Below are positions 25,694 through 34,664 of a DNA stretch of 64,000 bases, piece after piece. Every line of letters starts with the position of its first letter. Positions within the stretch are counted from its first letter, which is position 1. Position numbers and translations under genes: made by a program. The stretch comes from Eubacterium maltosivorans (lineage in GTDB: Bacteria > Bacillota > Clostridia > Eubacteriales > Eubacteriaceae): contig NZ_CP029487.1 in the NCBI RefSeq assembly GCF_002441855.2, positions 4,080,349-4,144,348 on the forward strand, read 5' to 3'. Below the pieces are notes generated by a model. That model was not told the origin of the DNA and searched no databases. It was given only the letters and a program-made list of their open reading frames with translations.

Positions 25694-26621
25694 AAAAATG
25701 CTTTTGTATAAAGCTCAGGATATCCTGATAAACCTCACGCCGATTAGTCTCGTTCAGGACTTCGTGCCGTTTGCCGGGATACAGCGTTATGGAAACATCT
25801 TTCATATCCGCTTTTTTAAAACGCTGGTATAGTGCACGGACCTCCTTACCCATATTGCTGACAGGGTCGCTGCCGCCAGAAATCAGATAAATAGGAAGAT
25901 CGGCGGGCATTCTGAAAATATTGCGAGGATCATTGGCGTAGTCCAGACCGGTAAAAAGGTCATAGAAAAAAGCTGAGGTGCAGGTAAAGCCGCACAGCGG
26001 ATCTTTTAAGTAAGTGTCTACATTCAGCGCATTGACGGAGAGCCAGTCGTACTCGGTACGGTTAGGGGCAAATTTTTTATTATAACTGCCAAAGGACATT
26101 TGTGTCAGCCGCTCAGAGGGATGAGTAGGGCCGTATTTGGCGATTTCTGCCTTGGCGATAGCCTTGCCCAACGACCGAACAGCCTTGCTCACCCCCATGG
26201 TGGTTCCGACAATAACACCACCCTGAAACAGGCCGCCAAAATCAATCAGGCAGGTGCGTGTAACGACAGAGCCCATACTGTGACCAAGAATGAACAAGGG
26301 CAAATCCGGGTTTTCCTCACGGACACGTTCGGTAAGCTCGTTGATATCTTCGACAATGCGCTGCCAGCCGTCTACATCGTCAAAATAGCCCAGGGTGCCG
26401 TCGAAGGTTCCAGTCATACCGTGTCCACGTTGGTCGATGGCGTAGACGATAACGCCTCGCCGGTAAAGAAAATCAGCGAATTCGGTATAGCGGATGGCAT
26501 GCTCTGCCATTCCGTGGACAATTATAAGGACGGCTTTGGTATCTAAATTGCGTGGAGTGCTGTAATAGTATATCCGGGCGCCGTCGGAGGCTTCAAAATT
26601 TTGGGGATCGAGTCTTATCAT
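25692..26621 (-). CDS. Alpha/beta hydrolase (monoacylglycerol lipase-like)
   Basis: This 309-residue serine hydrolase has the nucleophile elbow GHSMG (residues 113-117, Ser115), the oxyanion HGMAEH region (36-41) and the catalytic histidine in GKRHEVLNE near the end. It matches the lysophospholipase/monoglyceride lipase group (Hydrolase_4). The start overlaps the patatin stop by four bases, so two lipid-cleaving enzymes are made together: the patatin may release lysolipids or fatty acids and this enzyme may act on the remaining monoacyl lipid (inference). Confidence 0.9.
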   Translation of the reverse strand: MIRLDPQNFEASDGARIYYYSTPRNLDTKAVLIIVHGMAEHAIRYTEFADFLYRRGVIVYAIDQRGHGMTGTFDGTLGYFDDVDGWQRIVEDINELTERVREENPDLPLFILGHSMGSVVTRTCLIDFGGLFQGGVIVGTTMGVSKAVRSLGKAIAKAEIAKYGPTHPSERLTQMSFGSYNKKFAPNRTEYDWLSVNALNVDTYLKDPLCGFTCTSAFFYDLFTGLDYANDPRNIFRMPADLPIYLISGGSDPVSNMGKEVRALYQRFKKADMKDVSITLYPGKRHEVLNETNRREVYQDILSFIQKHF

Positions 26622-27853
26622 TGGTTTCTCCTTCTGTTTTTGATGACTTTTAGGAACATGGCTGCAATGACCACATCGGGTACTGCCAGAATAAGCGCTG
26701 GCAGCAGCGCTGTAATTGCCGGATGATTTTCGGCCAGAGCCACCGCTGCGTATTCCCTGCGGATGAACTCTGTCTGCCCTGTGAAAATGACCTCTCCCAG
26801 GGAGGCATGGTCATGCTTCTGGAAGCTGTCAGAGGCTTTTATAAAATCCGTACTGTCGAGTATTTGCTTGATGAGCTCATACAGTGTAAGGGCGTTGTAC
26901 CTTGGAATGGCTAAAAGCTCACCTGTAAGCTCGGCACAGGCTGTAAAAAGCTCATTCCAGGTCATTGTGTAATTAGATTTCCAGTACCGGGTCAGGGTGA
27001 GATGGATAAGCAGCCGTCTTAAGGTCATACTGCCATTTAAAATGGAACGGGCTGTTCTGTCCTGTACCAGTGGACGGATATCCCTTTTATTAAAAGCCCG
27101 GGCCAGGGGGACGGAACGGTAGTTTTTAGGAATAAGGTAATAATAACCACCCTCATACTGGCTCAGGGCCCGCAGCGCATCGTAGTAGCCCATGTCGTAG
27201 TTTTGCCTGATGACAACCGGGTCCACGCTCAAAAAATGGCCGAGGTCGGCAGAGTGGGTAATACGAAGCTCCACGAGATTTTCGTATTTTATACGGTCCG
27301 ATGCACTTATGGGATTGATATCAATCATGATTGTGATCATGTCATGGCAGCCTGCGTCGTAAAGCATTTTGCGCGGCAGCGGGTCGTAGACACCGCCGTC
27401 GAGGTAACGCTTATTGTCGATAACCACTCTCTTAAAAATGGGGACATTGGAGCTGGCCATAATAAAGTCAACCAGCTTGCCCTGTGGAATATCCTCAATA
27501 AAAAGGTATTCCATTTTCATATCACTTAAATTGTAGGTGGTGAGCCCGTAACGGATGGGGGAGTGTCTTACGGCGTCTTCGTCGATGGTTTCATTTAGAA
27601 GTGTGTGCAGGGGCTCTACATCCATCAGCAACCCTCTGGTTTCGGCGAAAACGGTATGGTAGTCAATATGCTCCCAGACATCGCAGGCGAGATCAAGATC
27701 GCCCTGGGCAATATAGGCCCCGTTTATGGCTCCGATGGAGGTACCCACAACGGCGCAGATCTCGATGCCGTTATCTCTCAATGCCCGGTAAGCCCCGATT
27801 TGATAGGAGCCGCGGCTTCCGCCGCCAGACAAAACCAAGCCCGGTTTATTCAT
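26618..27853 (-). CDS. Patatin-like phospholipase
   Basis: This 411-residue protein has the patatin dyad: oxyanion loop GGGSRG (residues 10-15), nucleophile GTSIG (37-41, Ser39) and aspartate in DGG (Asp152). A roughly 150-residue C-terminal region of unknown role follows and ends in a hydrophobic helix (about 381-402) and a basic tail KNRRRNQ, which suggests membrane attachment. It is the first gene of a two-gene operon with a monoacylglycerol lipase-like enzyme. AAGGAGG precedes the ATG. Confidence 0.9.
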   Translation of the reverse strand: MNKPGLVLSGGGSRGSYQIGAYRALRDNGIEICAVVGTSIGAINGAYIAQGDLDLACDVWEHIDYHTVFAETRGLLMDVEPLHTLLNETIDEDAVRHSPIRYGLTTYNLSDMKMEYLFIEDIPQGKLVDFIMASSNVPIFKRVVIDNKRYLDGGVYDPLPRKMLYDAGCHDMITIMIDINPISASDRIKYENLVELRITHSADLGHFLSVDPVVIRQNYDMGYYDALRALSQYEGGYYYLIPKNYRSVPLARAFNKRDIRPLVQDRTARSILNGSMTLRRLLIHLTLTRYWKSNYTMTWNELFTACAELTGELLAIPRYNALTLYELIKQILDSTDFIKASDSFQKHDHASLGEVIFTGQTEFIRREYAAVALAENHPAITALLPALILAVPDVVIAAMFLKVIKNRRRNQ

Positions 27854-27916
27854 GTTGAACCTCCTTTTGATGTCAATGTATTTAAAAAGATTGGATTATC
27901 GTGGGATAATCTGTAA

Positions 27917-27938
27917 ATATAGTGTATAATAACTATAT
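27917..27938 (+). promoter_or_regulatory. Inverted repeat around a -10-like box
   Basis: ATATAGT (27917-27923) and ACTATAT (27932-27938) flank TATAAT (27925-27930), between the divergent patatin and MBL genes. No good -35 box was found. It could be an operator, or chance in A/T-rich DNA. Confidence 0.4.
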
Positions 27939-27999
27939 TACTATATCATTTAACCATTAAAATGAACTTTAATCAACGAAAAAATGGAGGTTTTTAAAA

Positions 28000-28710
28000 A
28001 TGAAATTGACCGTATTAGGCAATACAGGACCCTACCCAAAAGCAGGCGGTGCCTGCTCGGGCTACTTACTTGAAAACGGAGACGCCAAGGTAGTGCTTGA
28101 CATGGGCAACGGTACACTGGCAAACCTTCGAACCATTTGTGACATCGAGGATATTACTGCGGTAATCTGTTCCCATCTTCACCCAGACCACGTTTCGGAT
28201 TTGTTTGTGCTGCGCTATGCCCTTGAGATGCGGGGAATGACGATTCCCCTTTATGCCCCAGACAGCCCTGATAAGGAATTTGACCGTCTGGCCTATAAAA
28301 ACGTTTTTGATATTATGCCGATCACTGAAGATCTGAGGCTGGAAATTGGCGGTATGACCTTCAGCTTTATGGAAATGCGCCATCCGCTTAAAGATTTTGC
28401 GATCAAGGCTTATGATGGGAGATCTACTTTTATGTATACTGGCGATACGGCTATGTGTCAGGCGCTGGAGGAATTTACAAAAGGCGTGGACGTGCTGCTG
28501 TGTGACTCTGCTTTTCTGGATGATGCGGATTCTGCGATTCACCTGTCAATGGAGAAAGCGATTCAGAACGCTAATAACGCAGGAGTCCGCCGGCTTATCC
28601 TCACACATTTTAGTCCTGAGATTTCACCACAGCGTTACTACGAGATTGGAAATGGACGCTTTAACGGACGTTTGTCCAAGGCTGAAATCATGGCGAACTT
28701 TACGATTTGA
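28000..28710 (+). CDS. MBL-fold metallo-hydrolase
   Basis: This 236-residue metallo-beta-lactamase-fold protein has the motif SHLHPDHVSD (about residues 58-67), a later ligand in MEMRHPLKDF, TGDTAM and a final histidine in LTHFSPEI. The architecture is like the ElaC/RNase Z-related or phosphodiesterase MBL group, without the RNase Z exosite arm. Substrate unknown. It is divergent from the patatin operon, with AATGGAGG before the start, and is followed by comEC after 46 bases. Confidence 0.87.
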   Translation: MKLTVLGNTGPYPKAGGACSGYLLENGDAKVVLDMGNGTLANLRTICDIEDITAVICSHLHPDHVSDLFVLRYALEMRGMTIPLYAPDSPDKEFDRLAYKNVFDIMPITEDLRLEIGGMTFSFMEMRHPLKDFAIKAYDGRSTFMYTGDTAMCQALEEFTKGVDVLLCDSAFLDDADSAIHLSMEKAIQNANNAGVRRLILTHFSPEISPQRYYEIGNGRFNGRLSKAEIMANFTI

Positions 28711-28756
28711 TCACTTGCTGAGAGCGGAAAAATAAATAAACTGATAAGGGGGCCCA

Positions 28757-31072
28757 ATGAAACGACCACTGATTTATGCATTCGCAGCACTGTGCTGCGC
28801 AATCCTGCTGGCCGGATTTGGGGCGCCCTTTTTTCTTTATGTCCTTTTGCCGGTGGCTTTGCTGCCTTTACCGCTGATCTTTAAAAAAGTAAGACCTGTA
28901 AGCGTAGTGCTGGTGTTGGCAGTTTACATACTGGGGTGTGCCGCCGCTATTCCAGTATTTGGAAACGAAAATCCTTTTGAGGATTTTTGGGACCACTTGG
29001 TAGCGCTTTCGGGCATGGTGGACAGTGTCCCCTCACATGAAGGGGAAAAGACCCGGTTTGTACTGAAGCTTCAGGAAATTAATCACATGCCTGTTTCAGG
29101 AAAGGTGATGGTTACAGTAGCGGAGAATAGTGTAAACTACACGCCGGGAGCTGCTTTAAGCTTTGACGGTGAAATCAGTGAGCCGGCCGGAAGGCGGAAT
29201 CCGGGCGGTTTTGACTATGCGCTTTATTTAAAGGCAAAGGGGATCGGCGGACAGGTTTATCTGAAAAACAGAGAGGCTGTCACAGTGAAGCCGGGCTCAT
29301 CCAGCCCCATATACGCTGTTTATAGGATGAGACAGCATTTATCAGAAGTTTGCGACCAGTTTTTCACGCCGCCCCAGAGTGGCTTAATTAAGGGAATCCT
29401 GCTGGGCGATAGTACTATGGATGACGAGGTAAAGGCATCCTTTCGGGAGGCGGGAGTTTCCCATGTGCTGGCTATATCCGGCCTGCATGTGGGCTATGTG
29501 TACGTTCTGGTGCTTTGGATTCTGGCTCTCCTCGGTGTGCGGCGCCGTTACCACTTACCTGTTTTGGCGGCCTGCCTGCTGTTTTATATTACACTGACAG
29601 GCTTCAGCCCGTCGGTCATCCGGGCTGCGCTGATGTGCCTGGCACTGGTTGGCGGCAGGGGAATGGCGGAAACCTATGATGCGCTAAACGGATTGTGTCT
29701 GGCCGGTATTGTTATACTCTTATTTCAGCCGGTTCAGCTCTTTATGGCAGGCTTTCAGCTTTCCTTTTCTGCTGTGCTGGCGATTATTTTATTTTACAAA
29801 CCATTGTTGTATGAATATGAGCGGCACATTAAAGCACCGGGAGCGATGGCATCCAATCTGCTTTTGACCTTTTGTGCCACCCTGGGTACCATGCCAGCCA
29901 GCCTTTACCATTTTCATACCCTGAATCTGGTAGCGCTGGTTTCTAATTTGCTGATCATCCCTCTTGTGGGTGTTTTGCTGGTTTTTGCTTTAATTACAGT
30001 GCCACTTACGGCTTTTATTCCGGCAGCAGGCGGGCTTTTTTGCCTGCCGACAGCCTTTATAGCGGATTGTGTTCTATTCTTAACAAATTTTTTTTCAAAA
30101 TTTAGCTGGCTGGTTCTGCATCGAGGCGCCATGACTCTGGCAGAACTTCTGATACTGGTTCTTGCTGCCCTTCTGCTCGCCGGGTATTTTAATTTGAACA
30201 AAAAATCTGCCCGGTATTTTGTTGGGATATCTTTTCCACTGCTGCTTCTGGTCATTTTTGGCACATCGCTGGTTCGTCAGCCTTTGAAGGTAACATTTTT
30301 AGATGTGGGACAGGGCGACAGTGCACTCGTTGAGACACCATCTGGAGGTGTGTACCTTATTGATGGCGGGGGATACGAAAACTATGGCAATGCCCCCCGG
30401 AAGGAGCGTGTACCTATCTCTGAAAGTGTTCTGCTGCCTGCGCTGTACGCCAAAAGCATCCAGCGGATTGACGGGGTTTTTATCTCACATAATCATGCGG
30501 ACCATGCACAGGGGATTGAGGAGCTTCTCACCGAAATTCCTGTGGGGCGGATTTATGTTTCCAGTAAATATAATAATGAAGCGCTATTAAGCCAGAATAA
30601 AATACCCGTAGAGGTTCTCGCAAAAGGCAGCACACTGGAAAGCGGCGATGGCTTATCTTTTGAGGTGTTGTGGCCGGAAAGTAAAAGAGAAGCGCTGGCA
30701 GACGAGGAGCAAAATGACGTGTCCATGCTGCTGCGTTTATGCTATGGAAGCCGATCCTTCCTCTTTACAGGTGACGCCGGTTTCCAGGCTGAGGAAGCCA
30801 TTGTTCGCGGCCTGCATGAAACGGACGTCCTGAAAGTAGGCCATCACGGCAGCCGGTTTTCCACGTCGCCGGAGTTTTTAAAAAAGCTTAATCCATCCCT
30901 TGCTGTAATCTCGGTTGGCCGTTATAATAGTTTTGGACATCCGACCAACGAGGTGCTTGAAAATATTGAGGTATCCGGCGCAGTCTGTAAAAGAACGGAT
31001 AAAAACGGCGCAGTGGAAGTATGGACAGATGGAAAAAATTTAAGCGTACGAAGCTATATCGATAAAGATTAA
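28757..31072 (+). CDS. comEC: DNA internalization competence protein ComEC/Rec2
   Basis: ComEC is the inner-membrane channel through which single-stranded DNA enters in natural transformation. The 771-residue chain is full length: N-terminal helices and the DUF4131 OB-like domain (about 1-170), the polytopic Competence domain (about 195-470, starting GILLGDSTMDDEVKASFREAGVSHVLAISGLHVG), and a C-terminal MBL domain from about 510 (LDVGQGDSALVET, SHNHADHAQG, HHGSRFSTS). The MBL part may degrade the non-transported strand. No comEA is adjacent. holA follows after 21 bases, the common comEC-holA-rpsT order. Confidence 0.95.
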   Translation: MKRPLIYAFAALCCAILLAGFGAPFFLYVLLPVALLPLPLIFKKVRPVSVVLVLAVYILGCAAAIPVFGNENPFEDFWDHLVALSGMVDSVPSHEGEKTRFVLKLQEINHMPVSGKVMVTVAENSVNYTPGAALSFDGEISEPAGRRNPGGFDYALYLKAKGIGGQVYLKNREAVTVKPGSSSPIYAVYRMRQHLSEVCDQFFTPPQSGLIKGILLGDSTMDDEVKASFREAGVSHVLAISGLHVGYVYVLVLWILALLGVRRRYHLPVLAACLLFYITLTGFSPSVIRAALMCLALVGGRGMAETYDALNGLCLAGIVILLFQPVQLFMAGFQLSFSAVLAIILFYKPLLYEYERHIKAPGAMASNLLLTFCATLGTMPASLYHFHTLNLVALVSNLLIIPLVGVLLVFALITVPLTAFIPAAGGLFCLPTAFIADCVLFLTNFFSKFSWLVLHRGAMTLAELLILVLAALLLAGYFNLNKKSARYFVGISFPLLLLVIFGTSLVRQPLKVTFLDVGQGDSALVETPSGGVYLIDGGGYENYGNAPRKERVPISESVLLPALYAKSIQRIDGVFISHNHADHAQGIEELLTEIPVGRIYVSSKYNNEALLSQNKIPVEVLAKGSTLESGDGLSFEVLWPESKREALADEEQNDVSMLLRLCYGSRSFLFTGDAGFQAEEAIVRGLHETDVLKVGHHGSRFSTSPEFLKKLNPSLAVISVGRYNSFGHPTNEVLENIEVSGAVCKRTDKNGAVEVWTDGKNLSVRSYIDKD

Positions 31073-31093
31073 AATAACGGATAAGAGGTTAAC

Positions 31094-32107
31094 ATGAAAT
31101 ATCAGGAACTAATGAAGGCCATCAAGCAGAAGGAGGTGCGACCAGTGTATCTTTTTGCGGGGCCGGAGCAGTACATCGGGAATATGGTTGAGCACACTCT
31201 TGTAGAAACGGTGATCGCGCCTGGCTTGGAGCAGTTGAATCTGGCGGTGTTTGAGGACAAAAATCCAGATATATCAGAGATATTGTCTGTGTGCGAGACG
31301 CTGCCGCTTATGAGTGAAAAAAGGGTGGTTATTGTGCGCGAAAGCGCAGGCCTGACGAAGACAAGCGATAAGAAAACCGTGGAAGCTCTGAACAAATACA
31401 TTGAAAGACCATCTGGCAGTACGGTGCTTATTCTCTGTGACAGCAGTCCGGACAAGCGTAAGAAGGTATATAAAACCCTTAAGGAACAGGGAGCCATTGT
31501 GGATTATGACAAGCTGAATAAAATTGATCTGGAAAAATGGATTGGCCGCCGGCTTAAGCTGGCAGGCAAACGGACAAGCCAGAGGGTAGTGGAGCAGTTT
31601 GTCATGGATACTCTGTATCTTGAAAATGATAATAAAAATATGGAAATGGTTGATAACGAGCTGAATAAAATCATTGACTATGTAGGGGAACGTGACGCCA
31701 TTACCCTGGAGGATATAGAGACGGTCATGCCCAAATCGGTTGAGGATAATGTGTTTAAGATGGTCGATTATGCCATGGGCGGCAATAAGGGCGCGGCGCT
31801 TAAAATGCTTAATCAGTTTTATCTTGAGGGAGAAGGCCCCTTTGGCGTTTTTGGACTCCTGCTGAGGCAAATTCGTATGATGCTGATGGTCAAGCTGCTC
31901 TCTGAGAAACGCATGTCTTCGGACACCATTGCCAAGGAGGCAAAGCTGGCGCCTTTCGTGGTTAAGAAGGTATTACAGAATGGCCGGCGCTACCGGGTGG
32001 CAGGCCTTAAGCGTACCATGATCGAGGCGGCAGAGCTGGATCTTAAAATGAAAACAGGACAGATTGACCCTGAGTTTGGTCTGGAATGGTTTGTACTCAA
32101 GCTTTAA
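31094..32107 (+). CDS. holA: DNA polymerase III subunit delta
   Basis: HolA is the clamp-loader subunit that opens the beta sliding clamp. The 337-residue length, the N-terminal YLFAGPEQYIGNMVEHTL region, the central AAA-like KRVVIVRESAGL segment and the C-terminal helical collar domain (GGNKGAALKMLNQFY, followed by PFGVFGLLLRQIRMM) fit the family. As usual for delta, no Walker A motif is seen. It ends in a region with two hairpins and converges with rpsT. Confidence 0.93.
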   Translation: MKYQELMKAIKQKEVRPVYLFAGPEQYIGNMVEHTLVETVIAPGLEQLNLAVFEDKNPDISEILSVCETLPLMSEKRVVIVRESAGLTKTSDKKTVEALNKYIERPSGSTVLILCDSSPDKRKKVYKTLKEQGAIVDYDKLNKIDLEKWIGRRLKLAGKRTSQRVVEQFVMDTLYLENDNKNMEMVDNELNKIIDYVGERDAITLEDIETVMPKSVEDNVFKMVDYAMGGNKGAALKMLNQFYLEGEGPFGVFGLLLRQIRMMLMVKLLSEKRMSSDTIAKEAKLAPFVVKKVLQNGRRYRVAGLKRTMIEAAELDLKMKTGQIDPEFGLEWFVLKL

Positions 32108-32118
32108 TGCGCTGGGGA

Positions 32119-32145
32119 GAAGATACGGCGTTCTGCCGCATCTTC
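32119..32145 (+). terminator. Hairpin after holA (member of a repeated terminator family)
   Basis: GAAGATACGGC (32119-32129) and GCCGCATCTTC (32135-32145) pair with one mismatch. The T run is weak. Close copies occur at 43040, 49911 and 55220. Confidence 0.65.
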
Positions 32146-32161
32146 CACTTTAGCTCTCAAA

Positions 32162-32192
32162 AAATAGAAAAAGCGCACTAACAACTGTGCGC
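32162..32192 (-). terminator. Terminator after rpsT
   Basis: On the - strand, stem GCGCAC/GTGCGC (32173-32192) is followed by TTTTTCTATTTTTT. Confidence 0.85.
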
Positions 32193-32240
32193 CCACCCTT
32201 GAGACACGGGTTTTAATTTGGGAATATATAAACAATGAGG

Positions 32241-32507
32241 TTATTCGGTCATTCCGTTTAAGGCTCTTGCTAAAGTACTTTTCTTTCTGGAAGCAGCATT
32301 TTTGTGGATGACATGTTTAGTAACGGCCATATCCAGTTTTTTAACTGCTAAGCGAAAAGCTTCTTCTGCTTTGGCCTGATCGCCTTCTGCAACTGCAGCA
32401 TCAAATTTTTTGATGGTTGTCTTTAAATTTGTTTTTACCGCTTTGTTGCGCAATCTTGCCTTTTCGTTTGTTTTAGCTCTCTTAATAGCTGATTTAATGT
32501 TAGCCAT
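32241..32507 (-). CDS. rpsT: 30S ribosomal protein S20
   Basis: This is an 88-residue, lysine- and alanine-rich helical protein that starts [21 protein letters not shown], the hallmark of S20, which binds 16S rRNA early in 30S assembly. The start at 32507 follows GAGGAGG. A 17-base-spaced promoter lies upstream and a terminator downstream, so it is a single-gene unit, opposite to lepA as in most Firmicutes. Confidence 0.97.
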   Translation of the reverse strand: MANIKSAIKRAKTNEKARLRNKAVKTNLKTTIKKFDAAVAEGDQAKAEEAFRLAVKKLDMAVTKHVIHKNAASRKKSTLARALNGMTE

Positions 32508-32539
32508 GGAGTACCTCCTCATTTATTTATAACGTATTG

Positions 32540-32568
32540 ATTGTAACACATTGAAAATAAATTTACAA
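32540..32568 (-). promoter_or_regulatory. Promoter of rpsT
   Basis: On the - strand, TTGTAA (32563-32568) and TACAAT (32540-32545) are 17 bases apart. Confidence 0.75.
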
Positions 32569-32676
32569 CAAAAAACGTGACAAAAAAATTTTTTCTTGAT
32601 AGAATAATCTGTAGCATAAAAATAATGGACACATAGCGTGTTTTATCGAATAGACTTACACATTGGAGGAATTACT

Positions 32677-34482
32677 TTGTTAACAAAACAGGAAAGAACC
32701 CGAAACTTTTCGATTATTGCCCATATCGATCATGGCAAATCGACACTGGCTGACCGTTTGATTGAAGAAACGGGACTTTTGAGCAAAAGAGATATGGAAG
32801 ACCAGATTCTCGATAACATGGATATTGAGAGAGAACGCGGGATCACCATCAAGCTGCAGGCAGTACGGCTTATTTACAATGCCAAGGATGGCGAGGAGTA
32901 TATCTTAAATCTCATTGACACACCGGGTCATGTGGATTTCAACTATGAGGTATCCCGAAGCCTGGCAGCCTGTGAGGGGGCTATTCTGGTGGTGGACGCG
33001 TCCCAGGGGATTGAAGCCCAGACGATTGCGAATGTGTACCTGGCACTGGATAACGATTTAGAAGTGGTGCCTGTTATCAATAAAATTGACCTGGCAAGTG
33101 CCCGTCCTGATGAGGTGAAGGCAGAAATTGAAAATGTAATTGGACTGGACGCAGAGAATGCGCCGCTTATTTCTGCAAAGGCGGGAATCAATATTCAGGA
33201 TGTGCTGGAGGCCGTTGTCAGCGATGTTCCAGCGCCAGGCGGGGATTCGGACGCACCGCTCCAGGCATTGATTTTTGACTCTTACTATGACCAGTACCGC
33301 GGGGTTATCGCTTCAGTGCGCGTGGTTCAGGGAAAGATCAAGGCTGGCATGAAGATCCGAATGATGGCCATTGGCAAGGATTTTGAGGTGGATGAGGTCG
33401 GGATTTTTGCCAAGGGACTGCTGCCAGTGGACGAGCTGTCCGCGGGTGATGTCGGGTATGTGAACGCCGGGATTAAAAATGTGCGTGATACCCGCGTCGG
33501 GGATACTATTACTGCAGCAGACCGCCCTGCGGCTGAGCCACTTCCAGGCTATAAAAAAGTAACGTCAATGGTATTCTGCGGGATATATCCTGCGGATGGT
33601 GCCCGTTACGAGGACTTGAAGGAAGCTTTAGCCAAGCTGCAGCTCAATGACGCATCGCTGCTTTATGAGCCGGAAACCTCCATTGCCCTTGGTTTTGGAT
33701 TCCGGTGCGGCTTCCTGGGGCTTTTGCACATGGAGATTATTCAGGAGCGGCTGGAGCGTGAATTTAACCTGGATCTGGTTACCACTGCGCCAAGTGTTAT
33801 CTACAAGGTTATCAAAACAGACGGTACAGAGCTTTGGGTGGACAATCCCACCAATCTTCCGGACCCAGTTGAAATTGACACCATGGAAGAGCCAATTGTG
33901 GACGCGACAATCATGGTCCCGTCTGAGTATCTGGGCGCTGTGATGGAGCTTTGCCAGGAACGGCGGGGCACCTATATCAATATGGATTATATCGAGGAAA
34001 CACGTGTGTCCCTGCATTATGAGCTGCCGCTCAATGAAATTATCTATGATTTTTTCGACGCCCTTAAATCAAGAACCCGCGGCTATGCTTCTCTGGATTA
34101 TGAGATCAAGGAATACCGCCCGGCGAAGCTGGTGAAACTGGATATTCTGTTAAACGGCGAGCTGGTGGACGCCTTATCCTTTATCGTCCATGAAGAAAAG
34201 GCCGTGGGCCGTGGACGGGCTATTACCAAAAAACTTAAGGAATCCATCCCAAGACAAATGTTTGAAATTCCAATTCAGGCCGCCATCGGCAATAAAATTA
34301 TTGCCCGGGAAACTCTAAGCGCGCTGCGCAAGGACGTTTTAGCCAAATGTTATGGTGGGGATATCAGCCGTAAGCGCAAGCTTTTGGAAAAGCAGAAGGA
34401 AGGGAAAAAACGTATGCGTCAGGTGGGCAGCGTAGAGGTACCGCAGGAGGCCTTTATGGCAGTACTGAAACTGGATTCATAG
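32677..34482 (+). CDS. lepA: Elongation factor 4 (LepA)
   Basis: LepA is a ribosome-bound GTPase linked to back-translocation and initiation fidelity. From the TTG at 32677 (GGAGGA six bases upstream) it has 601 residues, the standard size. G1 is HIDHGKST (residues 16-23), G3 DTPGHVDF, G4 NKIDL. EF-G-like domains and the LepA-specific C-terminal domain ([23 protein letters not shown]) follow. An in-frame ATG at 32638 would add 13 unmatched residues and has no ribosome site. It is divergent from rpsT. Confidence 0.96.
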   Translation: MLTKQERTRNFSIIAHIDHGKSTLADRLIEETGLLSKRDMEDQILDNMDIERERGITIKLQAVRLIYNAKDGEEYILNLIDTPGHVDFNYEVSRSLAACEGAILVVDASQGIEAQTIANVYLALDNDLEVVPVINKIDLASARPDEVKAEIENVIGLDAENAPLISAKAGINIQDVLEAVVSDVPAPGGDSDAPLQALIFDSYYDQYRGVIASVRVVQGKIKAGMKIRMMAIGKDFEVDEVGIFAKGLLPVDELSAGDVGYVNAGIKNVRDTRVGDTITAADRPAAEPLPGYKKVTSMVFCGIYPADGARYEDLKEALAKLQLNDASLLYEPETSIALGFGFRCGFLGLLHMEIIQERLEREFNLDLVTTAPSVIYKVIKTDGTELWVDNPTNLPDPVEIDTMEEPIVDATIMVPSEYLGAVMELCQERRGTYINMDYIEETRVSLHYELPLNEIIYDFFDALKSRTRGYASLDYEIKEYRPAKLVKLDILLNGELVDALSFIVHEEKAVGRGRAITKKLKESIPRQMFEIPIQAAIGNKIIARETLSALRKDVLAKCYGGDISRKRKLLEKQKEGKKRMRQVGSVEVPQEAFMAVLKLDS

Positions 34483-34501
34483 GCGAAAAAGCAATGATTA
34501 T

Positions 34502-34556
34502 ACCGCTATGGCAAAGCCGATTTTCACGGCTTTTCCGGCGGTTTTTATTTTTATTG
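34502..34556 (+). terminator. Terminator after lepA
   Basis: The inner stem AAAGCCG/CGGCTTT (34513-34533) sits within an outer ACCGC/GCGGT pairing and is followed by a long T-rich run (TTTTTATTTTTATTG). Confidence 0.82.
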
Positions 34557-34664
34557 TATTTTTCTGACAGATATGCTAAAATTAGTAATCATAACTATCT
34601 ATCTTTACTTTTAAATCTACATTTATAAGTTTTGCAATCAAATTTCACATTCTGGAGGAATCTA

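Noticed and set aside
27203-27916. Several + strand ORFs antisense to the patatin gene
   Set aside because: The patatin protein has all catalytic motifs in the - strand frame; the antisense ORFs have low-complexity composition and no motifs.
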